NCBI GenBank assembly: GCA_900768005.1
Contig: CAAGBE010000048.1
Location: 1 to 11,340 of the forward strand
Length of the DNA: 11,340 nucleotides
Origin: Clostridia bacterium
Lineage (GTDB): Bacteria; Bacillota; Clostridia; UMGS1883
Direction: 5' to 3'
Below the pieces are notes generated by a model. That model saw only the letters and a program-made list of their open reading frames with translations, was not told the DNA's origin and made no database searches. The position numbers and the translations under genes were made by a program. Shown here piece by piece: positions 6,284 through 11,340 of this stretch (position 1 is the stretch's first letter; each line of letters starts with the position of its first letter).

Positions 6284-6339
6284 AAAAAAACAACTCCTTG
6301 TACAATATACATAAAGTATACCCCGACAAGGAGTTTGTT
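6284..6339 (-). terminator. U-tailed hairpin after the deacetylase gene, containing the enolase ribosome binding site
   Basis: Read on the minus strand, 6339-6326 pairs with 6301-6289 (13 bp with one bulged A). An inner stem, 6320-6316 with 6310-6306, closes a five-base loop, and U7 follows at 6290-6284. The enolase AAGGAG (6299-6294) is in the 3' arm and the ATG follows the U-run directly. It looks like an intrinsic terminator of the ychF-deacetylase unit that also masks the enolase start. Confidence 0.65.
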
Positions 6340-6353
6340 ATTCGTTTATTAAA

Positions 6354-7556
6354 TTACGGCTTTACACTATTGTAAACTCTTCCGCTTACCAGACTTCCCT
6401 GACGTGCCTCGATAAGCTCGCTGACAGTTACAAGCTGGAAATTATTCATAAGAAGATGCCTTACTACACTTTCCACCGCATCTGCCGTGGGCTGATGAAT
6501 ATCGTGCATCAAGATGATTGCACCGTCGGTAGTTTTGCTCTGCACAGTTGCGAGTGTTTTGGCAGGGTTACGATGCTTCCAGTCAAGGGTGTCAACAGAC
6601 CACATAATTGCAGGCATCGGAATGCAGTTAAGCACAGTGCTGTTATATGAGCCGTACGGCGGTCTGTAAAGCTTGGGATATACTCCCGTTGCATTGTAAA
6701 CTGCCGTGTTGGTTTGGTTTATCTGCTGAGAAATAGTCGAAGTGGACGAGTTTGTCAGATACACATGGCTCCAGGTGTGGTTTGCAATTTCGTTGTTAAG
6801 CTGAACTGCTCTTTTTAAAACGGATGCGTAACCCGATACACTTTTGCCCTGTACGAAGAATGTGGCACGTGCGTTATATTTTTCCAGAATCGACAAAATC
6901 CTGTCGGTGTGTTTTCCAGGACCGTCGTCAAAGGTTATGGCAACCATCGGTCTTGTCTTGTCAACCCTCGAAGTACCGCCGAGATACCAGCCTACTGCCT
7001 TGTAAGCCTCCACCTGTGCATGGGGAACGTAGATAAATTCCCCTGCAGCGGAAAACATAAGCTGCATAACGTCATTCTTACTTGTGGAAAGGCCGTTTGC
7101 CTTTTCCGCTTCCACATTTGCCTTGAATACAGTATGCTCATTGCCTTCGGCATCATACATTATGACAGTAACATCAGAAATGTTGTAATACCAGCCGACG
7201 GAATGCTGTGCCTCAGCTCTGTCCTTGTAGACCTGCATTGTCCTGCCGTCATTGGCGTACATTGTAATCATAACCTCTTCCTTGGTGTTGTACCAACCAA
7301 GGTCAAGATATGTCTGCCTGTGAAACTCTGGAATCTCCAGCGTTCTTCCGTCAGTTGCATAGAGGGTTATAATCTCCGCATCCTCAGGAGTCCTGAACCA
7401 GCCGACATTTATCCACTTTTCAACATCTTTCATAGGAACCATAATGGTTCTTCCGTCGGAAGCATATAATGTAATATCCTGCGGTTGTGCAAAAGGTGTA
7501 AATGCCGTAAAAAGCAGAACACAGGTAAGTAATATTGAAAATGTACGTTTGTTCAT
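6354..7556 (-). CDS. Secreted polysaccharide deacetylase (NodB domain) with five N-terminal repeats
   Basis: It probably removes acetyl groups from a cell-wall or surface polysaccharide such as peptidoglycan, outside the membrane. Residues 1-23 form a signal peptide (charged start, hydrophobic core, likely cleavage after PFA). Five repeats of 34-35 residues follow (about 28-195), with a pattern like LYAxDGRTxxV...GWY; their GW (once GL) falls at 52, 87, 121, 155 and 189. The NodB domain (about 200-385) has all expected motifs: TFDDGP (208-213), HTWSH (260-264, metal-binding His pair), RPPYG (298-302), DTLDW (322-326) and LMHDIH (349-354). It should therefore be an active metal-dependent deacetylase. 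AAAGGAGG (7571-7564) sits seven bases before the ATG. It starts 24 bases after the ychF stop with no terminator between, so the two are probably co-transcribed. The repeats resemble cell-wall anchoring modules, but I cannot name a family. Confidence 0.92.
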   Translation of the reverse strand: MNKRTFSILLTCVLLFTAFTPFAQPQDITLYASDGRTIMVPMKDVEKWINVGWFRTPEDAEIITLYATDGRTLEIPEFHRQTYLDLGWYNTKEEVMITMYANDGRTMQVYKDRAEAQHSVGWYYNISDVTVIMYDAEGNEHTVFKANVEAEKANGLSTSKNDVMQLMFSAAGEFIYVPHAQVEAYKAVGWYLGGTSRVDKTRPMVAITFDDGPGKHTDRILSILEKYNARATFFVQGKSVSGYASVLKRAVQLNNEIANHTWSHVYLTNSSTSTISQQINQTNTAVYNATGVYPKLYRPPYGSYNSTVLNCIPMPAIMWSVDTLDWKHRNPAKTLATVQSKTTDGAIILMHDIHQPTADAVESVVRHLLMNNFQLVTVSELIEARQGSLVSGRVYNSVKP

Positions 7557-7580
7557 ATATATGCCTCCTTTAAAAAATTT

Positions 7581-8678
7581 TTATACGTTGAAACGGAAGA
7601 GAACAATATCTCCGTCCTGCATTACATATTCCTTACCCTCGCTGCGGACAAGACCTTTTTCCTTTGCCGCCGCGTGGCTTCCGCATTCGATAAGGTCTTG
7701 GTATGCAACAACCTCCGCACGGATAAAGCCCTTCTCAAAATCGGTATGAATTTTACCTGCTGCCTGAGGTGCTTTTGTACCTCTTGTGATAGTCCACGCT
7801 CTTACCTCAGGCTGACCTGCAGTAAGGTAGCTGATAAGACCAAGGAGTGCATAGCTCTTTTTAACAAGGCGGTCAAGACCTGACTCGTTAAGTCCCATCT
7901 CTTCCAAGAACATCTGCTTTTCTTCACCGTCGAGGGAGCTGATTTCCTCTTCAATCTGTGCGGAGATGGGAAGTACCTGTGCATTTTCCTGTGCGGCAAT
8001 TTCTTCCACTTTTTTAACAAATTCGTTGTTTTCAATACCTGCCGCAAAATCACCCTCGGCAACATTTGCCGCGTAGAGAACGGGCTTCATTGTAAGGAGA
8101 GAAAGCTCCTTAACGATTTCTGCTTCATCATCGGTGATTTCTACGCTTCTTGCACTCTTTCCGCTTTCAAGAGCTTCCTTGTATCTCTTCCACAGCTCAA
8201 GCTCAGCGGCGTATTTCTTGTCCCCCGACTTCATCATTTTCATAGTTCTGTCGATACGCTTGTCCACACTTTCAAGGTCGGCAAAAACAAGCTCCAGATT
8301 GATTGTTTCAATATCTCTCTGCGGGTCAACGCTTCCGTCAACGTGAACAATGTTTGCATCCTCGAAGCATCTTACAACGTGAACTATTGCATCAACCTCA
8401 CGAATGTGGGAAAGGAACTTGTTACCCAAGCCCTCACCACGGCTTGCACCGCGTACAAGACCTGCAATATCAACAAACTCAACAATTGCAGGAGTTACCT
8501 TTTCGGGATTGTGCATTTTTGCAAGGACATCCAGCCTTTCGTCGGGAACTGCAACAACGCCTACATTAGGCTCAATGGTGCAGAAGGGGTAGTTTGCACT
8601 TTCTGCGCCTGCCTTTGTAATAGCATTAAAAAGGGTACTTTTTCCAACGTTGGGAAGTCCTACTATACCTAATTTCAT
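7581..8678 (-). CDS. ychF: YchF/Ola1-type ribosome-associated P-loop ATPase/GTPase
   Basis: It is a member of the Obg-related translation-factor NTPases, binds ribosomes and has been linked to stress responses; the family tends to prefer ATP over GTP. The 365 residues match the usual ~363. Visible parts are the P-loop GLPNVGKST (7-15), YPFCTIEPNVG as switch I, DIAGLVRGASRGEGLG as switch II, a helical coiled-coil insertion (about 130-200), the unorthodox base-recognition motif NVAE (about 205, in place of NKxD), and a C-terminal TGS domain ending in DIVLFRFNV. The ATG at 8678 follows AAGGAG (8696-8691) at 12 bases, slightly wide. It is divergent from the two-component operon and heads the minus-strand unit with the deacetylase gene. 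Confidence 0.96.
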   Translation of the reverse strand: MKLGIVGLPNVGKSTLFNAITKAGAESANYPFCTIEPNVGVVAVPDERLDVLAKMHNPEKVTPAIVEFVDIAGLVRGASRGEGLGNKFLSHIREVDAIVHVVRCFEDANIVHVDGSVDPQRDIETINLELVFADLESVDKRIDRTMKMMKSGDKKYAAELELWKRYKEALESGKSARSVEITDDEAEIVKELSLLTMKPVLYAANVAEGDFAAGIENNEFVKKVEEIAAQENAQVLPISAQIEEEISSLDGEEKQMFLEEMGLNESGLDRLVKKSYALLGLISYLTAGQPEVRAWTITRGTKAPQAAGKIHTDFEKGFIRAEVVAYQDLIECGSHAAAKEKGLVRSEGKEYVMQDGDIVLFRFNV

Positions 8679-8698
8679 AAAAATTTACATCTCCTTGG

Positions 8699-8714
8699 TT
8701 TTTTCGCGAAAAAA
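8699..8714. repeat. 16-bp perfect palindrome in the ychF leader
   Basis: TTTTTTCGCGAAAAAA is self-complementary with no spacer. It lies between the candidate ychF -10 box and its ribosome binding site, where a protein bound to DNA could block transcription. It makes a poor RNA hairpin because the centre would have to open. Confidence 0.6.
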
Positions 8715-8736
8715 CGATAAAAATATATATATTATT

Positions 8737-8765
8737 ATATTACCATAGCCAAGAAGATTTATCAA
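8737..8765 (-). promoter_or_regulatory. Likely sigma-A promoter for ychF
   Basis: Read on the minus strand: TTGATA (8765-8760, 5 of 6), a 17-base spacer and TAATAT (8742-8737, 4 of 6). A perfect TATAAT also lies three bases further on (8738-8733) but at a poor spacing of 20. The predicted start near 8730 gives a leader of about 50 bases. Confidence 0.55.
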
Positions 8766-8796
8766 TAAAAATGTTATAAATTGTTGTATCTCGGGG

Positions 8797-8812
8797 TAAA
8801 ATATGTATTTTA
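8797..8812. repeat. AT-rich inverted repeat in the divergent spacer
   Basis: TAAAATA (8797-8803) and TATTTTA (8806-8812) are exact reverse complements around TG. The repeat sits about 70 bases upstream of the response-regulator start. It could be an operator, but such AT-rich repeats also arise by chance in DNA of this composition. Confidence 0.4.
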
Positions 8813-8822
8813 AATTTTTATA

Positions 8823-8839
8823 TTCACATAATGTTTACA
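8823..8839 (+). promoter_or_regulatory. Tandem PhoP-like direct repeat upstream of the two-component operon
   Basis: TTCACA (8823-8828) and TTTACA (8834-8839) both fit the pattern TT[ACT]A[CT]A and start 11 bases apart, one helical turn. OmpR-family regulators such as Bacillus PhoP bind repeats of this kind. The pair lies at about -60 to -44 from the predicted start, suitable for activation and so for autoregulation. Confidence 0.4.
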
Positions 8840-8867
8840 AAAAAACTATTCAATTATAAAAAAACTA

Positions 8868-8876
8868 TGTTATAAT
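8868..8876 (+). promoter_or_regulatory. Extended -10 promoter for the two-component operon
   Basis: TG at 8868-8869, one base, then a perfect TATAAT (8871-8876) form an extended -10 element. The best -35 match (TTCAAT, 8849-8854, spacer 16) has only 3 of 6 consensus bases, consistent with a promoter that needs an activator. The predicted start near 8883 leaves about 17 bases before the ATG. Confidence 0.7.
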
Positions 8877-8899
8877 AGGAGCAGGATAGGAGGGTGTCT

Positions 8900-9583
8900 A
8901 TGAAAAAAGTACCGACCATACTTATTGCTGATGATGATGCAAATATCTGCGAGCTGGTAAGACTCTATCTTGAAAAAGAGGGTTTACAGACCGTTGTGTG
9001 TCTTGACGGTAAGAGAGCACTTGAAATTTTCCGCGAGGGCGGGATTGACCTTGCAATACTTGACATAATGATGCCCAAGGCTGACGGTGTTACCGTATGC
9101 CGTGAAATCCGCAAGGAGAGTAAAATGCCTGTTATTATGCTGACAGCAAAGGGCGAATCCTTTGATAAGGTGCTGTGCCTTGACCTCGGGGCAGATGACT
9201 ATATTGTAAAACCTTTTGAGGGGAAGGAGCTTGTTGCCCGTGTTAAAGCGGTGCTTAGAAGAACTCTCCCCGAAGATACAGAAAAGATTATTTCCCACGA
9301 AAACTTAACGGTAAACCTCACCAATTATGAGCTTATCATAAACGGAAACAGTATGGATATTCCGCCCAAGGAACTAGAGCTTCTTTACTATCTTGCGTCC
9401 CATCCCAACAGGGTTTTCACCCGCGAACAGCTTTTGGAGGATGTGTGGGGCTTTGACTACTACGGGGACTCAAGAACGGTGGATGTTCATATTAAGCGTA
9501 TCCGTGAAAAAATCGAGGGTTTGAGCGAGAAGTGGTCGCTCAAAACCGTGTGGAGCGTAGGATACAAATTTGAGGTGAAGTAA
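8900..9583 (+). CDS. OmpR/PhoB-family response regulator
   Basis: It is a cytoplasmic transcription factor switched on by phosphorylation from the kinase encoded next to it. Of its 227 residues, 1-118 are a receiver domain with the acidic triad D11-D12-D13, phospho-acceptor D55 (in LAILDIMMP), T82 and K104 (in YIVKPF), all intact. Residues from about 130 form a winged helix (PPKELELLYYLASHPNRVFTREQLLEDVWG, then SRTVDVHIKRIREKIE and the wing WSVGYKFE). The ATG at 8900 follows AGGAGGG (8888-8894); an in-frame GTG at 8894 overlaps that site and is rejected. The closest relatives I recall are PhoP/ResD/YycF-like regulators, but no target can be named. A PhoP-like repeat upstream suggests it may regulate itself. 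Confidence 0.95.
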   Translation: MKKVPTILIADDDANICELVRLYLEKEGLQTVVCLDGKRALEIFREGGIDLAILDIMMPKADGVTVCREIRKESKMPVIMLTAKGESFDKVLCLDLGADDYIVKPFEGKELVARVKAVLRRTLPEDTEKIISHENLTVNLTNYELIINGNSMDIPPKELELLYYLASHPNRVFTREQLLEDVWGFDYYGDSRTVDVHIKRIREKIEGLSEKWSLKTVWSVGYKFEVK

Positions 9584-11029
9584 GTGAGAAAATCACTTTT
9601 TACAAAAATATTCCTTACACAGATAGCAGGTGCGCTTTTGGTGCTTGCACTCATAATTCCTGCCGTGTTTATGATGATAGGCGAATTTTTCATTTCCAAT
9701 AATAAGGAATCCATTATGCAGGATGCAAGCCGTGTGGCAACCCTGACATCACAGTTTGCCGATATATCGGGGAATGAGCACGTCTGGAGGTTTTTCAGGC
9801 AGGGTATTGAGTTTGTAGGCGGACAAAGTACTGTGCTTGTCACAAATTTTAACGGAACAGTTATTGCAGCACCAGAAAATACACAGGGTATCAATATTGA
9901 TAAAATTGACAAAAAATTTATCGAGGTTGTCGAGGACGGGAAAAGCGTTGTCAAGCTGTATTCAAAAGGGGAAATTTTTAATCAGCAGACCTTGGTTGCG
10001 ATTGTTCCCATTGAAAAATATGATGTGATTTCCAAGAAAAATAAGTTCCTCGGTGCAACAATTGCCGTAAAAAGTATGCCACAGATTCGGGGAATACAGA
10101 ACAGACTTTTAAGAATTATTTTATTGGCACAGCTTGTTGCGTGGATAGTGGCGTTTTTGGTGTCGTCAGCTCTGACAAGCCAGATTATAAAGCCTATAAA
10201 AAGGATGCGTACTGCCGCAAAGAGCATTGCCTCGGGTAACTTCAAGGAGAGAATCCCCATAACCTCCTCCGACGAGGTGGGACAGCTTGCGGAAAGCTTC
10301 AACTCTATGACACATTCGCTTGAAGAATTGGAGAATATGCGTTCCTCCTTTATTTCAGACGTATCGCACGAATTAAGAACGCCTATGACTACAATCAGCG
10401 GATTTGTGGAGGGTATTCTTGACGGAACAATTCCCGATGAAAAGAGGGAAAAATACCTTTCCACGGTGCTTCAGGAAACGAAACGCCTTAGCAGACTTGT
10501 GAACGACCTTTTGGAAGCATCACGGCTTGAACAGGGGAAAATCAATATAAATAAGGAAGATACAGACATAAACAGAATTGTTGCGGAAGCGGTATTCTCC
10601 TACGAGAAACAGCTTCTCGATAAAAAGATAGACGTAAACCTTGACCTTGACGGTAACGAATGCCGTGCAATGGCTGACGGAGATTCCATAAAAAGGGTTA
10701 TGATAAATCTTATTGATAACGCTATAAAATTCACTCCCGAATGCGGGAAAATTTCTGTCGAAACCAAGAGTGAGGGCAGGAAAATCTATGTCAGCGTACA
10801 AAACAGCGGTGACGGAATAGAAAAAGAAGACCTTAGGCATATATGGGAGCGTTTCTATAAAACCGACAAAAGCAGGAGTCAGGATAAAAAAGGTGTGGGA
10901 CTTGGACTCCATATCGTGAAAACAATCATCACTCAGCACGGCGGAGAAATTTTTGCCGAAAGCGAAGTTGGTGAATATACAAAATTTACATTTGTGCTTG
11001 ACACGGATGGTAAAAATAATGTATCATAG
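9584..11029 (+). CDS. Membrane sensor histidine kinase (HAMP-HisKA-HATPase)
   Basis: It senses an unknown signal and phosphorylates the response regulator encoded just upstream. Its 481 residues show TM1 (about 10-32), an extracytoplasmic sensor of ~140 residues (33-172) with the TVLVTNFNGTVIAAP and GATIAVKSMPQI strands of a PAS/Cache-like fold, TM2 (about 174-200), HAMP (about 197-248), HisKA with H262 in SDVSHELRTPMTT, and an ATPase domain with N-box NLIDNAIKFTP near 375, GDGI as G1 and GVGLGLHIVK near 437. All catalytic motifs are intact. The start is GTG at 9584, directly after the regulator's TAA, with GAGGTG (9572-9577) as ribosome binding site inside the previous gene, so translation is coupled. 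Its 3' end appears to contain the queT promoter. Confidence 0.95.
   Translation: MRKSLFTKIFLTQIAGALLVLALIIPAVFMMIGEFFISNNKESIMQDASRVATLTSQFADISGNEHVWRFFRQGIEFVGGQSTVLVTNFNGTVIAAPENTQGINIDKIDKKFIEVVEDGKSVVKLYSKGEIFNQQTLVAIVPIEKYDVISKKNKFLGATIAVKSMPQIRGIQNRLLRIILLAQLVAWIVAFLVSSALTSQIIKPIKRMRTAAKSIASGNFKERIPITSSDEVGQLAESFNSMTHSLEELENMRSSFISDVSHELRTPMTTISGFVEGILDGTIPDEKREKYLSTVLQETKRLSRLVNDLLEASRLEQGKININKEDTDINRIVAEAVFSYEKQLLDKKIDVNLDLDGNECRAMADGDSIKRVMINLIDNAIKFTPECGKISVETKSEGRKIYVSVQNSGDGIEKEDLRHIWERFYKTDKSRSQDKKGVGLGLHIVKTIITQHGGEIFAESEVGEYTKFTFVLDTDGKNNVS
10998..11027 (+). promoter_or_regulatory. Promoter for queT inside the 3' end of the kinase gene
   Basis: A perfect TTGACA (10998-11003), an 18-base spacer and TATCAT (11022-11027, 5 of 6) predict a start at about 11033-11035. 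That matches the first base of the leader's first hairpin (11035), so the transcript would begin at the aptamer-like structure. Confidence 0.65.
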
Positions 11030-11034
11030 CAAAA

Positions 11035-11093
11035 GACGAGTTCGAAACCATCCTCGTCGCGAGGGAATTCCCCCGCAAATCAAAACTAAGGAG
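11035..11093 (+). promoter_or_regulatory. Candidate preQ1-type riboswitch in the queT leader
   Basis: Two adjacent hairpins are visible. Hairpin 1 pairs GACGAG (11035-11040) with CTCGTC (11053-11058) around the 12-base loop TTCGAAACCATC. Hairpin 2 pairs 11059-11065 with 11070-11076 (one A-C mismatch) around AATT. An A-rich tail CAAAACTAAGGAG (11081-11093) follows, whose end is the ribosome binding site. The tail resembles the 3' segment of preQ1-I aptamers, where an A-rich strand pairs back into the hairpin loop; here CC (11048-11049) could pair with GG (11090-11091) and AGTT (11039-11042) with AACT (11084-11087). The two-hairpin layout is closer to preQ1-II. I cannot assign the class; the downstream gene supports a preQ1/queuosine-precursor sensor controlling translation. 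Confidence 0.55.
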
Positions 11094-11102
11094 AAATGAA
11101 TA

Positions 11103-11340
11103 ATGCAGAAAAAAACACGATTTTTGACACAGAGTGCGCTCATTGCGGCACTCTACGTGGCACTTACTTACGTGAGTGCAATGCTTGGTATTGCAAGCGG
11201 TGCAATTCAGGTAAGGCTTTCGGAAGCACTGACCGTTCTTCCTGCAATGACGGGTGCGGCAGTACCGGGGCTTTTTGCAGGATGCCTTGTGGCTAATTTA
11301 TTGACGGGTGCATCCTTGTGGGACATAGTATTCGGCTCAC
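11103..11340 (+). CDS. queT: QueT-family queuosine-precursor transporter, N-terminal part; 3' end outside window
   Basis: It is the likely membrane substrate-binding (S) component of an ECF-type transporter that imports a queuosine precursor (preQ0/preQ1 or queuine) for tRNA modification. The 79 codons present read open to the window edge. They show a short basic N-terminus (MQKKTRF), a first hydrophobic helix (about 10-31), the family-typical GAIQVRLSEALTVLPAMTGAAVPG segment (33-56), and a helix with GCLVANLLTGASLWDIVFGS (60-79). I chose the ATG at 11103, nine bases after AAGGAG (11088-11093). Another ATG at 11096 is only two bases from that site, is in a different frame and gives an unrelated Cys-rich reading to 11296. 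The leader and the family support each other. The family is confident; transport function is by homology. Confidence 0.85.
   Translation, partial: MQKKTRFLTQSALIAALYVALTYVSAMLGIASGAIQVRLSEALTVLPAMTGAAVPGLFAGCLVANLLTGASLWDIVFGS

Noticed and set aside
6909..7469. 186-codon plus-strand frame opposite the deacetylase repeats
   Set aside because: Open only because the repeated coding sequence on the minus strand lacks stops in this frame; no initiation signal or domain.
8894..8899. GTG at 8894 as an upstream start for the response regulator
   Set aside because: It overlaps AGGAGGG, the ribosome binding site for the ATG at 8900, and adds only two residues before a normal receiver-domain N-terminus.
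1..11340. Mobile element, phage, toxin-antitoxin, CRISPR or other defence genes
   Set aside because: None of the reading frames on either strand show transposase, integrase, nuclease or toxin motifs, there are no spaced direct repeats of CRISPR type, and base use looks even across the window.

Overview
The window looks like chromosomal core sequence from an anaerobic, spore-forming low-GC Firmicute of the class Clostridia. I infer this from a complete, uninterrupted sigK-type sporulation sigma factor, strong AGGAGG-type ribosome binding sites, U-tailed intrinsic terminators, an alpha2-type glycyl-tRNA synthetase and a QueT-family transporter. I see no insertion sequence, integrase, phage gene, CRISPR array, rRNA or tRNA, and no gap above 300 bases without a gene.

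Layout. (1) 1-803: 3' part of an AMP-forming acyl-CoA synthetase, closed by a strong terminator. (2) 806-3501: a near-consensus promoter drives a two-gene unit, glycyl-tRNA synthetase and a stand-alone glutamate-cysteine ligase-like protein. (3) 3497-4195 (minus): a DUF6062-type protein with two copies of a Cys/His module. It converges on the ligase gene, and one perfect palindrome terminates both. (4) 4309-4977 (plus): sigK, divergent from the DUF6062 gene and convergent with enolase, again with one shared palindromic terminator. (5) 8678-5009 (minus): ychF, a secreted polysaccharide deacetylase with five N-terminal repeats, and enolase. A terminator-like hairpin that contains the enolase ribosome binding site lies between the last two. 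(6) 8900-11029 (plus): an OmpR-family response regulator and its membrane histidine kinase, abutting with no gap. (7) 11103-end: the first 79 codons of a QueT-type queuosine-precursor transporter. A promoter in the kinase's 3' end would start the transcript almost exactly at a two-hairpin leader that resembles a preQ1 riboswitch.

Most genes are housekeeping: translation (glycyl-tRNA synthetase, YchF), glycolysis (enolase), thiol metabolism (ligase), sporulation (sigK), cell-wall modification (deacetylase), signalling and tRNA modification (QueT). I do not find a clearly new multi-gene system. The less ordinary material is in RNA and architecture: the queT leader, two bidirectional terminators that symmetrically contain the stop codons of both convergent genes, two genes whose Shine-Dalgarno sequences sit in the 3' arm of a U-tailed hairpin, and a 15-bp perfect inverted repeat inside the ligase coding region.
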